In this document: piece after piece, positions 1 through 7,115 of the stretch
Position numbering within the stretch: position 1 is the first letter of the stretch
Layout: each line of letters opens with the position of its first letter
From: Erysipelotrichaceae bacterium UBA4808
GTDB lineage: Bacteria; Bacillota_I; Bacilli_A; Erysipelotrichales; Erysipelotrichaceae
NCBI GenBank assembly: GCA_002402585.1
Contig: DHGC01000105.1
Location: 1 to 23,682 of the forward strand
Reading direction: 5' to 3'
Length of the DNA stretch: 23,682 nucleotides
Program-made: the position numbers and the translations under genes
The notes under the pieces: generated by a model
What the model saw: the letters and a program-made list of their open reading frames with translations, nothing else
Told to the model about the DNA's origin: nothing
Databases searched by the model: none

Positions 1-136
1 AAGGCAAGAGCGTTAAACCCTCTGCGATCCGGATTTGAATATTGCCAAAGCTCAAAGGAGCCAAGGCTAAACTGATGGCGGCATAGATGGCCGCAATCAT
101 GGCGATTTTACTCAAACTTTGACTTGTCAATTTCAT
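1..136 (-). CDS. queT: QueT-family queuosine precursor transporter (5' end only)
   Basis: Read on the minus strand, an ATG at 136 opens a frame that runs off the window edge; 45 codons are visible. The peptide has a hydrophobic first helix (about residues 12-30) followed by LAPLSFGNIQIRIAEGLTLL, which matches the conserved N-terminal block of QueT, the substrate-binding membrane component of an ECF-type importer for queuosine precursors. An AGAGGAA ribosome site lies 4 nt upstream of the ATG. The gene is divergent from tcdA with only 44 bp between the start codons. There is no room there for a preQ1 riboswitch, so if one regulates this gene it is not in this leader. Family assignment is from recalled motif similarity; the rest of the protein is outside the window. 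Confidence 0.75.
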   Translation of the reverse strand, partial: MKLTSQSLSKIAMIAAIYAAISLALAPLSFGNIQIRIAEGLTLLP

Positions 137-150
137 ATCGTTTCCTCTAA

Positions 151-170
151 CGTTGATATTCTATAGAAAG
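151..170. promoter_or_regulatory. Divergent queT/tcdA promoter region with TTCTATAGAA palindrome
   Basis: The 44-bp gap between the two divergent start codons holds a 10-bp palindrome TTCTATAGAA at 159-168. On the minus strand TATAGAAT resembles a -10 box for queT; on the plus strand TATTCT or TATAGA could serve tcdA. No good -35 is evident on either strand. Promoter function is inferred. Confidence 0.35.
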
Positions 171-180
171 CAGGACCATA

Positions 181-927
181 ATGCAAGGGAATCCGTATAT
201 CCGTATCGAATATCTGATAGGATCAGAAAAACTCGAGAAAATAAAACAAGCTCATGTTGCAATCTTTGGCTGTGGTGGTGTCGGTTCATTCGCCATCGAA
301 GGTTTAATAAGAAGTGGTGTCAAAGAAGTGACACTTATTGACTTTGATACCATCGATGTGTCCAATCTCAATCGTCAACTGATGACAAACGCAAACAATA
401 TTGGAAAAAGCAAAGTTGAGGTCATGCGTGAGCGTATCTTAAGCATCCATCCGGATGTTCTGGTTCATTTGCATCCTGTTTACTTTAATGAAGAAAGCGA
501 GCTTTCATTTGCGCCTTTTGATTATGTCATCGATGCGATCGATGCGGTGCCGTCCAAGTTGGAGATCATGCGTCGAGCAGAAAAAGCCAATGTACCCATG
601 ATCATGGCTTTGGGTACGGCACGCAAGTTGGATCCAAGCCAATTAAAACTGAGTGATCTCTATCATACCAGTTACTGCCCCTTGGCCAAGAAAGTTCGTA
701 TCCTTGCACGTAAGGAAGGTCTTCGCAATATCAAGGTCGTCACATCGCTTGAGGCATCCAAAGAAGCAACCTTTGTGCCTGAGCTGAATAAGGTGGTTGT
801 AGGCTCCATGATCTTCGTTCCAGCAAGTGCCGGACTGCTCTTAGCTTCGACAGTCATACAAGATTTGTGTCAAGATGATGTTATAATAAAGAAAATGAAG
901 ATGGGAAATTTATGGAACGCGAGTTAA
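181..927 (+). CDS. tcdA: tRNA threonylcarbamoyladenosine dehydratase TcdA (ThiF/MoeB/E1-like)
   Basis: This 248-residue protein belongs to the ThiF/E1 superfamily. TcdA activates t6A37 in ANN-decoding tRNAs with ATP and cyclises it to ct6A in the cytosol. The nucleotide-binding loop GCGGVGS is at residues 30-36, followed by DFD at 54-56, the SNLNRQ block at 61-66 and a conserved GKSK lysine near 75. The central YCPLAKKVR segment and length fit TcdA rather than MoeB or ThiF, which carry zinc cysteine pairs not seen here. The ATG at 181 has an AGGA ribosome site 5 nt upstream. It overlaps the NYN gene by 16 nt. In E. coli, TcdA (CsdL) is linked to the CsdA desulfurase; a desulfurase gene lies 3 kb downstream here, but the link is only suggestive. 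Confidence 0.88.
   Translation: MQGNPYIRIEYLIGSEKLEKIKQAHVAIFGCGGVGSFAIEGLIRSGVKEVTLIDFDTIDVSNLNRQLMTNANNIGKSKVEVMRERILSIHPDVLVHLHPVYFNEESELSFAPFDYVIDAIDAVPSKLEIMRRAEKANVPMIMALGTARKLDPSQLKLSDLYHTSYCPLAKKVRILARKEGLRNIKVVTSLEASKEATFVPELNKVVVGSMIFVPASAGLLLASTVIQDLCQDDVIIKKMKMGNLWNAS
879..887 (+). promoter_or_regulatory. Extended -10 promoter inside the end of tcdA
   Basis: TGTTATAAT at 879-887 is a perfect extended -10 (TGnTATAAT). It sits 24 nt before the ATG of the NYN-LOTUS gene, so transcription would begin near 894 within tcdA. No convincing -35 is seen. It would let the NYN-murB-hflX part be transcribed separately from tcdA. Confidence 0.55.
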
Positions 928-1631
928 AAATAGCTGTTTTGATCGATGCGGAAAACGTATCGGATAAGTATGTACAAGTCATCTTTGATGAAGTAAACAA
1001 TCATGGGACCGCAACCTATAAGCGAATTTATGGAGATTGGACCAAACCAAAAGGTTCACAATGGAAGAATGTTCTCTTGAACTATTCCATTTCACCCATC
1101 CAGCAATATTCCTATACATCGGGTAAGAATGCATCCGATGCGGCCTTGATCATCGATGCCATGGATATTCTGTATTCAGGTCAAGTCGATGGCTTTTGTA
1201 TTGTGTCTTCGGACAGTGATTTCACACGGTTGGCATCCCGTCTACGTGAAGCTGGCAAGTATGTCTTGGGGATGGGCGAGAAGAAGACACCACCCGCTTT
1301 CATCTCGGCGTGTGAGAAGTTCAAGTACTTGGAAGTCTTATTGGAAGCAACACAACCAGAAGTTGTTATCAATCGTCAAACGACAGATAAAAAATCGGAC
1401 CAATTGGTCGCGACGCTTAAAACCATCATCAATGAAAATTCGGATGATGATGGCTGGGCTTTCTTAGGGGAAGTTGGAAGTATCCTTAGTAAACGTAATC
1501 CAGATTTCGATACTCGAAATTATGGATTCCAGAAATTGACGCCTTTGGTTTCTTCATTGAAACAGTTTGAGATTCAATCGCGTAAGACATCGAATCCAAA
1601 CATCACCCATAAATACATACGGATCAAATAA
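912..1631 (+). CDS. NYN (PIN-like) ribonuclease with C-terminal LOTUS/OST-HTH domain
   Basis: The 239-residue protein has an N-terminal NYN domain of the LabA/DUF88 type (about residues 5-145). Its acidic residues are placed as expected for metal-dependent nucleases: D12 in LIDAEN, D76 and D82 in the NASDAALIIDAMD helix, and D101/D103 in SSDSDF. After a linker, residues about 160-239 form a predicted LOTUS/OST-HTH domain ending in THKYIRIK, a family known for RNA (including G-quadruplex) binding. The likely role is RNA cleavage or turnover in the cytosol; substrate is unknown. It overlaps tcdA by 16 nt and is followed 1 nt later by murB, so it is in an operon. The ribosome site (GGG, 6 nt upstream) is weak. 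Confidence 0.85.
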   Translation: MERELKIAVLIDAENVSDKYVQVIFDEVNNHGTATYKRIYGDWTKPKGSQWKNVLLNYSISPIQQYSYTSGKNASDAALIIDAMDILYSGQVDGFCIVSSDSDFTRLASRLREAGKYVLGMGEKKTPPAFISACEKFKYLEVLLEATQPEVVINRQTTDKKSDQLVATLKTIINENSDDDGWAFLGEVGSILSKRNPDFDTRNYGFQKLTPLVSSLKQFEIQSRKTSNPNITHKYIRIK

Positions 1632-1632
1632 A

Positions 1633-2511
1633 ATGCAAAATTTCTTAGAATTAAAGGATGTATCGCTTAAAAAATACAATACCTTACACTTAGATGCACA
1701 CGCTAAACGTCTTTACTTTCCCTTGAATAAAGAAGGTCTTGTGGAAGTTCTTCGTGTTACGAAAGGGAATAAACGTTATCTCTTGGGCAAAGGAAGCAAT
1801 GTCCTCCTTACAAAAGAGGTCTATCCAGAAGATGTCGTTTTCATTGTCACGACACACATGGATGATATCCACATCGATCATGAAGAATTAGTGCTAGAGG
1901 CAGGGGTGAGTCTATCCCAATTGACTTGGTTTGCGATTGAACATGCAATCGATGGTTATGCCTTTGCGGAAGATATCCCAGGAACGATCGGTGGTGCTTT
2001 GATCATGAATGCGGGTCAATTTGAATTCACCATTGGACAATATGTCCATTGGGTGGATGTCTATGATGATGAAACAGATGAGGTGAGACGTATCCTACCG
2101 GATAATGATTTCTTTAGCTATCGCAATTCAGGCTTTAAAGCGAGTGAAACGATTCTGGCTTGTGGTCTTCGGAATGTAGGTGGAGATGAGCTTGAAAACA
2201 TTGAAAAAGTGATTTCTTATAAAAAAGAACGTTATCGTAAGCAACCTCGTAATTATCCCAATGCAGGAAGCGTTTTTAAGCGTCCTCAAAAGGATGGCAG
2301 GACTTTGTTTGTTTGGAAGTTGTTTGAAGAATGCGGTTTAAGAGGAAAACGCATCGGTGATGCGGAAATATCGTTTAAGCATCCTGGTTTCATCGTAAAT
2401 TTGGGTAATGCCACACAAAGCGATGTTTTGGCGTTGATTGATTGTTGTAAAGAAGAAGTTAAGAAGAATTTTGATGTGGATTTGGAATTGGAGTGGCGTG
2501 TTCTTGATTAA
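1633..2511 (+). CDS. murB: UDP-N-acetylenolpyruvoylglucosamine reductase MurB
   Basis: MurB reduces enolpyruvyl-UDP-GlcNAc to UDP-MurNAc with NADPH and FAD in the cytosol, the second committed step of peptidoglycan synthesis. Recognisable blocks in the 292-residue product are LGKGSNVLL (residues 51-59, FAD site), DIPGTIGGALIMNAG (114-128), SYRNSGFK (162-169), NAGSVFKRP (210-218, catalytic Ser213) and the C-terminal LEWRV, where E287 corresponds to the general-acid glutamate. The FADPPG-like loop reads FAEDIPG, slightly unusual. An in-frame upstream start at 1567 would lie inside the NYN gene and add 22 residues with no family match, so I use the ATG at 1633, one base after the NYN stop. Its 3' end overlaps the hflX start, implying coupling. 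Confidence 0.93.
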   Translation: MQNFLELKDVSLKKYNTLHLDAHAKRLYFPLNKEGLVEVLRVTKGNKRYLLGKGSNVLLTKEVYPEDVVFIVTTHMDDIHIDHEELVLEAGVSLSQLTWFAIEHAIDGYAFAEDIPGTIGGALIMNAGQFEFTIGQYVHWVDVYDDETDEVRRILPDNDFFSYRNSGFKASETILACGLRNVGGDELENIEKVISYKKERYRKQPRNYPNAGSVFKRPQKDGRTLFVWKLFEECGLRGKRIGDAEISFKHPGFIVNLGNATQSDVLALIDCCKEEVKKNFDVDLELEWRVLD

Positions 2512-3748
2512 GGCGATTTTATTGGGGCTGGATCAAGGAGATCTTGATTTTGAAGCCTCCATGGAAGAGACAAAAGCTTTGATGGAAGCAGCAGACTTAG
2601 ACTGTCTCTACAGTCTATTTCAGAAAGCTAGAAACAATGCGACGCATTATGTGAAGAGCGGTAAGCTCTTAGAGGTACAGTTGGCCATGCAAAGCATGGA
2701 GGTGGATCTTTTGATTACCAACGATGCCTTGAGTCCTTCGCAACACCGTAATCTAAGTGAAGCCTTGAATGTGGAAGTTTGGGATCGAACCCAGTTGATT
2801 CTCGCGATTTTTAGCAGTCGTGCTCAAGATCGAGCATCCAAGCTCCAAGTCGAAGTTGCACGTTTAAGTTATTTACTCCCGCGTATGAGTTTGACCCATC
2901 ACTCCTCAGGACGTGAACAAGGGGGCGGAGCGCGTAATCGTGGTTCAGGTGAACAAGCCCTGGCTTTAGCCAAAAGGGTCACGCTACGTCAATTACACAA
3001 AGCTGAAAGCGAATTAAAGGAGCTGGAAGCGCAACGGGAAGTCCAAGCACGCTTGCGACAACGCAATGCGATCTTCACCATCGCGTTGGTGGGTTATACC
3101 AATGCCGGTAAAAGCACACTCATGAATCGCTTAAATCAGAAGTTTGGCAAAGACTTCAAAGAAGTCATAGCCAATGATCGTCTTTTTGAAAGCTTATCAC
3201 CCTCAGCACGCTATGGTGAAATCGATGGTATCCCGGTTCTCTTCCTGGATACGGTGGGTTTTGTCAGTCGATTGCCACACAGTTTGGTTAAAGCCTTTCA
3301 TTCTACGCTCAAAGTTGTCCAAGAAGCCGATTTGATCATTCATGTGAATGATGCGTCGAGTTCGAATTGGTACTTAGAGAAAGAAGTGACGCTTCAAACC
3401 TTGCAAGAACTTGAAGTCTTAGATAAACCGCGCATTGAAGTGAATAATAAGATGGATCTAGGGCCATGTAGCGGTCTATGCATCAGTGCCAAGGATGGAA
3501 CGAACTGCGAGCTATTATACGAGAAAATCAAAGCGAAGATGCTTGAGATTCGTCCATTGATGGAATTGTTCGTACCATTTGATCAAAGTGAAATGCTGTC
3601 ATCCATTAAAAAGCATTACACCATTCAAGCCATAGTCGAAGAAGATGAGGGCTATCGGATCCAATTGAAATATCATCCAAGATTAAAAGCTGAACACAGA
3701 GCTTTTGAAAGGAGTTCTTATGATCATCACCACAACCCCAAGCATTGA
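2498..3748 (+). CDS. hflX: HflX-family GTPase, divergent
   Basis: HflX binds 50S subunits and splits stalled or hibernating ribosomes, hydrolysing GTP. From a GTG at 2498 the protein has 416 residues: an N-terminal ND1 domain (about 1-170, including the SGKLLEV block), a coiled segment (about 170-190) and a G domain with G1 GYTNAGKST (199-207), G3 DTVGF (251-255), G4 NKMD (317-320) and G5 SAKD (330-333). Differences from typical HflX: the glycine-rich motif usually ending RGPGETKLE reads RGSGEQALA, and the FATLDPTTR switch reads FESLSPSAR. The start is not certain: GGAG at 2490-2493 lies 4 nt from GTG 2498 and 10 nt from TTG 2504; the MIKAILLG start at 2504 resembles family N-termini. It overlaps murB by up to 14 nt and the ybjQ gene by 29 nt. 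Confidence 0.85.
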   Translation: MFLIKAILLGLDQGDLDFEASMEETKALMEAADLDCLYSLFQKARNNATHYVKSGKLLEVQLAMQSMEVDLLITNDALSPSQHRNLSEALNVEVWDRTQLILAIFSSRAQDRASKLQVEVARLSYLLPRMSLTHHSSGREQGGGARNRGSGEQALALAKRVTLRQLHKAESELKELEAQREVQARLRQRNAIFTIALVGYTNAGKSTLMNRLNQKFGKDFKEVIANDRLFESLSPSARYGEIDGIPVLFLDTVGFVSRLPHSLVKAFHSTLKVVQEADLIIHVNDASSSNWYLEKEVTLQTLQELEVLDKPRIEVNNKMDLGPCSGLCISAKDGTNCELLYEKIKAKMLEIRPLMELFVPFDQSEMLSSIKKHYTIQAIVEEDEGYRIQLKYHPRLKAEHRAFERSSYDHHHNPKH

Positions 3749-4040
3749 AGGTAAGAAAATTATTTCGTATAAAGGCATCGTCGTTGGCGAAGTCATTTCA
3801 GGTGTCGATTTCGTGAAGGATTTTGCGGCTGGTTTAACCAATTTCTTTGGTGGACGTTCCAATTCCTATGAAGGGGAATTGATTGGAGCACGTGAAACAG
3901 CCTTACGTGAAATGGAATCCAGAGCCCTTGCGATGGGTGCGAATGCCGTGGTTGGCGTCGACATTGATTATGAAGTCTTAGGACAAGCCAACAACATGCT
4001 TATGGTCACAGTCAGTGGCACAGCCGTTGTTTGTGAATAG
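3720..4040 (+). CDS. ybjQ: YbjQ/UPF0145-family heavy-metal-binding-like protein
   Basis: This 106-residue protein matches the YbjQ/UPF0145 family closely: MIITTTPSIEGKKI at the N-terminus, the FFGGRSNSYE loop, the LGANAVVGVDIDYEVLG-type core (here MGANAVVGVDIDYEVLG) and the closing VTVSGTAV. Family members form pentameric beta-rich assemblies; their biochemical role is not established. The ATG at 3720 has a strong AAAGGAG site 5 nt upstream; a start at 3705 would lack this. It begins inside the last codons of hflX (29-nt overlap, different frame), so it is co-transcribed with the upstream operon. Confidence 0.88.
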   Translation: MIITTTPSIEGKKIISYKGIVVGEVISGVDFVKDFAAGLTNFFGGRSNSYEGELIGARETALREMESRALAMGANAVVGVDIDYEVLGQANNMLMVTVSGTAVVCE

Positions 4041-4068
4041 TAATTCACCGCAAAAGCTGTTTTTCGTT

Positions 4069-4074
4069 TAAACT
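4069..4074 (+). promoter_or_regulatory. Candidate leaderless promoter of the cysteine desulfurase
   Basis: TAAACT at 4069-4074 ends 6 nt before the ATG at 4081, and there is no purine-rich ribosome site between. Transcription typically starts 6-8 nt after the -10, so the mRNA would begin at or next to the start codon. The -35 (TTCACC at 4044, 19-bp spacing) is poor. Confidence 0.5.
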
Positions 4075-4080
4075 AAAACT

Positions 4081-5190
4081 ATGATCTATCTTGATTATGC
4101 AGCAACGACACCCATTGATTCGATTGTTTCAGATGTTTGGGTGCGCACTGAAGAAGAACAGTTTGCCAATGCCAATTCCAGGCACATCTTGGGACAGAAG
4201 GCGTGGGCATTCTTACAGATGCAACTCAGTCAAATGGCTGAGCTTTTGCATGTCCAAAAAGAAAACTTGATTCTCTGTTCATCTGCGACGGAGGCAAACA
4301 ATACGGTTCTTAAAGGATTGGCTTTAAAATATCCACAGAAGAAACATATCATCACATCGATGATTGAACATGCCTCTTTGATTGGGGCGGCATCATCGTT
4401 GGAAGCACAAGGTTATGAAGTGGATTTTGTGGATACGAAAGAAGATGGCTTATTTGATTTAGAGCATTTAAAAAGTCTCTTGCGCACGGATACGTTGGTC
4501 GTTTCCCTGATTGCGGTCAATAGTGAAACCGGCATCTTGCAACCACTGGAAGCCATTGCCGCACTTTGCCATGAATCGAACATTTTGTTTCACAGTGATG
4601 TGACACAAGCAATGGGAAAGGTTCCCATCAATTTAAAAGAATTGGATTTTGCCTCATGTTCAGCACATAAGATCTATGGGCCAAAAGGCATCGGTTTGCT
4701 CTATCGAAATGATGATCTGAGTTTCATTCCGCTCTTACATGGTGGAAATAGTTTGAGTCCTTATCGTTCCTCAACGCCACAATCAGCATTGATTGCAGCA
4801 TTTGTGAAGGCTTTGGAGCTCAGTATGACACATCAAAAGGAGCGTTTTGAAAAAGTATCGCAATTAAAAACATATCTTCTTGATCAACTTAGATCGAATC
4901 CAAGGGTTCATATCAACTCGAATGAACATTCACTTCCACATTTCGTAAACATCAGCATCTTAAAGACACGACCCGAAAAGGGAATCGACTATTTCTCTTC
5001 TTGCGACATCTGTTTGAGTTCAAAGAGTGCGTGTTGTGGTCAAGATGAATATTCCGCATCGGTTTATGCGATCACAAAAGACATGGAACGAGCTCAGAGC
5101 TCTTATCGCATCAGCATCTCGCATCTGACATTGGAGTCTGAGTTGGATGCCTTGGTTGAAGCGATTGAAAGGATGCCCTATGAAGATTAA
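4081..5190 (+). CDS. Cysteine desulfurase (NifS/IscS-like, PLP class V)
   Basis: The 369-residue enzyme removes sulfur from L-cysteine as an enzyme-bound persulfide for Fe-S, thiouridine or other sulfur-using pathways. Family landmarks are LDYAATTP near the N-terminus, the EH of MIEHASL that stacks on PLP, HSDVTQAMGKVP, and the Schiff-base lysine in SAHKIYGPKG. The persulfide loop reads SSKSACCGQDE, with a vicinal Cys-Cys where SSGSACSS or similar is usual; the first Cys is probably catalytic. No U-type scaffold protein is adjacent. Instead the next two genes encode thiol-redox proteins, the first overlapping by 11 nt, so persulfide transfer or reduction through them is an attractive but unproved idea. 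The ATG at 4081 has no Shine-Dalgarno, consistent with leaderless translation. Confidence 0.88.
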   Translation: MIYLDYAATTPIDSIVSDVWVRTEEEQFANANSRHILGQKAWAFLQMQLSQMAELLHVQKENLILCSSATEANNTVLKGLALKYPQKKHIITSMIEHASLIGAASSLEAQGYEVDFVDTKEDGLFDLEHLKSLLRTDTLVVSLIAVNSETGILQPLEAIAALCHESNILFHSDVTQAMGKVPINLKELDFASCSAHKIYGPKGIGLLYRNDDLSFIPLLHGGNSLSPYRSSTPQSALIAAFVKALELSMTHQKERFEKVSQLKTYLLDQLRSNPRVHINSNEHSLPHFVNISILKTRPEKGIDYFSSCDICLSSKSACCGQDEYSASVYAITKDMERAQSSYRISISHLTLESELDALVEAIERMPYED

Positions 5191-5440
5191 AGTGGTGACA
5201 GCAGTATGGTGTCATGCGTGTTTATTGATGAAGAAGCGTATCAAAGCGTTGATGAAGAAAAATCCAGAGCTTGTTTTTGAAATGATCGACTTGGATTTTG
5301 ATGAAGATAAACTCATTGGTTTAGAAGTAGGTAAAATCTTACCTGTTTACTTTGTTTATCACGATGATGTTTTGATCAAACGCTTTGTAGGTGAGAAAAG
5401 CATCGACGAATTAGAAAGAGAAATCCTCCATGCGGATTAA
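5180..5440 (+). CDS. Small thioredoxin/glutaredoxin-like protein (WCHAC)
   Basis: The 86-residue protein is a minimal thioredoxin fold: a short first strand, WCHAC redox motif (Cys11 and Cys14), a basic helix, a central DLDFDED strand-turn, and a presumed cis-proline at Pro55 (KILPVYFVY) before the last strands. No signal peptide or membrane segment is seen, so it is cytosolic. The ATG at 5180 has AAAGGA 6 nt upstream; longer starts lack a site and lie deep in the desulfurase frame. It overlaps the desulfurase by 11 nt and the next membrane gene by 11 nt, so the three are translationally linked. A role as reductant or sulfur acceptor for its neighbours is inference. Confidence 0.82.
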   Translation: MKIKVVTAVWCHACLLMKKRIKALMKKNPELVFEMIDLDFDEDKLIGLEVGKILPVYFVYHDDVLIKRFVGEKSIDELEREILHAD

Positions 5441-6617
5441 ACATACATTTATTTTAACAATTCTGTTCTTAGTGCTCTTTGCCTTACCGGTAAAAGCAGA
5501 AGAAAGAACCATTCATTTGTATTACTTCCATGCGGAAGGCTGTTCGACCTGCGCGCTTGAAACTACTTATCTAGAAGAATTGATCAAAGCAGACACAAAC
5601 CTTGTCCTCCATTCGTATGAGCTTGCATTTAATGAAGAGAACCAAAAACTAGCACGCGATATTGGAACCCTCTTGGGACAAGAAATCCAATTGACGCCAA
5701 CATTGATCATTGGGCGTGAAGTCATCGTTGGTTTTAGCGAAGGCTCGACGGAGTCTCGCATTGAAGAAGCCATTGATTTTGTCAGAACTAACAATGTCCG
5801 TGATGTGGTTGGGGAGATGTTAGGTTTTGTGAAGCCCAATGAAGGGGTCGATATCGTTAATCAAGACAGCACCATCAAAATCCCATTCTTAGGTGAAATC
5901 GATGCCAAAACGGTATCCTTACCCATCTTGGCGATTGTCTTAGGAACCTTGGATGGCTTTAATCCCTGTGCGATGTGGGTCTTGTTACTTCTGATAAGCA
6001 TGTTGTTTCATCTTGAGGAACAATGGAAAAAATGGTTCCTGGGGGGTTTGTTTCTAACAACCACAGCCGTCATGTATTTCCTCTTTATGTATTCGTGGTT
6101 GAGTATCACGCTCTTGTTTGGGACCTTGATCTATATTCGCTGGTTGATTGGAGGCATCTCCATTGGGGGTGGACTCTTCAATTTCAATCGTTATCTAAAA
6201 ATGGAACCAGGATGTGAAGTCGTCGATGAATCCAAACGCTTAAAAATCCGTGATAAGTTAAAGTCCATCTATAATCAACCTGTCTTTGCAGTAGCTGCAG
6301 TGGGCATCGTCATCTTGGCTATTTCCGTGAATCTAGTGGAGTTGATCTGTTCAGCGGGACTACCGGTGCTTTTTACCCAAATCCTTAGTTTGAACAATCT
6401 ATCGGAAACGCAGTATATCCTTTATATGCTATTGTATCTCTTGATGTTCATGATGGATGATGTCGTCGTCTTCGTGATTGCGATGAAGACCGCTGAACTA
6501 ACAGGCATTTCAACGAAATACGCTCGCAATGCACATTTGATTGGTGGAATCTTGATGTTCATCTTAGGTTTATTGATGATTTTTAAACCAGCTTGGTTGA
6601 TGTTGAATTTTGGATAA
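5430..6617 (+). CDS. Exported thioredoxin-like domain fused to a DsbD/CcdA-like membrane domain
   Basis: This 395-residue protein has a signal peptide (residues 1-23, cleavage after VKA), an extracytoplasmic thioredoxin-like domain (about 24-135) with CSTC at 38-41 and cis-Pro90 in LTPTLII, then about six membrane helices (roughly 164-192, 203-227, 229-250, 285-318, 327-352, 366-393). Each half of the membrane part carries a cysteine in a DsbD/CcdA-like context: Cys180 in DGFNPCA and Cys307 in ICSAGLP. DsbD and CcdA proteins carry electrons across the membrane between thioredoxin-fold partners, so this protein probably exchanges thiol electrons between the cytosolic WCHAC protein and its own outer domain. 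That pairing is inference from adjacency. It is the last gene before a bidirectional terminator. Confidence 0.8.
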   Translation: MRIKHTFILTILFLVLFALPVKAEERTIHLYYFHAEGCSTCALETTYLEELIKADTNLVLHSYELAFNEENQKLARDIGTLLGQEIQLTPTLIIGREVIVGFSEGSTESRIEEAIDFVRTNNVRDVVGEMLGFVKPNEGVDIVNQDSTIKIPFLGEIDAKTVSLPILAIVLGTLDGFNPCAMWVLLLLISMLFHLEEQWKKWFLGGLFLTTTAVMYFLFMYSWLSITLLFGTLIYIRWLIGGISIGGGLFNFNRYLKMEPGCEVVDESKRLKIRDKLKSIYNQPVFAVAAVGIVILAISVNLVELICSAGLPVLFTQILSLNNLSETQYILYMLLYLLMFMMDDVVVFVIAMKTAELTGISTKYARNAHLIGGILMFILGLLMIFKPAWLMLNFG

Positions 6618-6619
6618 TA

Positions 6620-6647
6620 AAAACAAATTCGTCGAATTTGTTTTTTT
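6620..6647. terminator. Bidirectional rho-independent terminator between convergent genes
   Basis: AAAACAAATTC at 6620-6630 pairs with GAATTTGTTTT (6634-6644) around a 3-nt loop, with a T run on the plus strand and A run giving Ts on the minus strand. It lies between the stop codons of the thioredoxin-membrane gene and mscL. Confidence 0.85.
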
Positions 6648-6651
6648 AAGT

Positions 6652-7062
6652 TTATTTGGTTTTTAACTGGTCGCGGATATCTTTTAGTACGGACAGGGTA
6701 TCCTCAACGGGTTCTGCAGGTGTAACTTCAGCGACTTCTTCCTTTTTCTTTAGATTATTTAAGAAACGCATAAGGATGAAGATACTAAAGGCGATGATCA
6801 AGAAGTCAACGGCACTCTGGATAAACTTACCGTAGGCGAAGACCAAATCTGCTTCACCTTCAACGGTAGCTGTTCTTAGCACAACGCCCATATCTGCAAA
6901 ACTGGTTCCGCCCATGACATAAGCAATCAAAGGCATGATCAAGTCATTGACGACGGAGCTGACAATCTTACCAAATGCACCCCCAATAATGACCCCAACG
7001 GCAAGATCAATGACGTTACCTCGCATTGCAAAAGCTTTGAATTCATCTAACATTTTTCTCAT
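6652..7062 (-). CDS. mscL: Large-conductance mechanosensitive channel MscL
   Basis: The 136-residue protein matches MscL, the homopentameric channel that releases solutes on hypo-osmotic shock. The N-terminal amphipathic helix MRKMLDEFKAFAMRGNV leads into TM1 (DLAVGVIIGGAFGKIVSSVVNDLIMPLI, the pore helix), a periplasmic-side loop (about 47-75), TM2 (about 76-100) and a charged C-terminal bundle. Length is standard. The ATG at 7062 has GAGG 9 nt upstream; an internal Met at codon 4 is less likely. It converges on the thioredoxin-membrane gene and diverges from the TSUP gene, so it is monocistronic. Confidence 0.95.
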   Translation of the reverse strand: MRKMLDEFKAFAMRGNVIDLAVGVIIGGAFGKIVSSVVNDLIMPLIAYVMGGTSFADMGVVLRTATVEGEADLVFAYGKFIQSAVDFLIIAFSIFILMRFLNNLKKKEEVAEVTPAEPVEDTLSVLKDIRDQLKTK

Positions 7063-7084
7063 GGTATGATTCCTCTCTGGTTTT

Positions 7085-7105
7085 ATTATAGACTTGTGCT
7101 AAAAT
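7085..7105. promoter_or_regulatory. Divergent mscL/TSUP promoters
   Basis: On the plus strand TGCTAAAAT at 7097-7105 is an extended -10 for the TSUP gene, ending 10 nt before its ATG. On the minus strand TATAAT (plus 7085-7090) is a consensus -10 for mscL, with mRNA starting about 7078. The two -10 boxes lie 9 bp apart, so the promoters overlap and may compete. Neither has a clear -35. Confidence 0.55.
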
Positions 7106-7115
7106 AAAAAACAGT

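Noticed and set aside
137..180. PreQ1 riboswitch ahead of queT
   Set aside because: The space to the divergent tcdA start is 44 bp and no pseudoknot with an A-rich tail is visible.
153..341. 62-codon plus-strand frame overlapping tcdA
   Set aside because: It is an alternative frame of tcdA with no motif; the tcdA frame holds the GCGGVGS motif.
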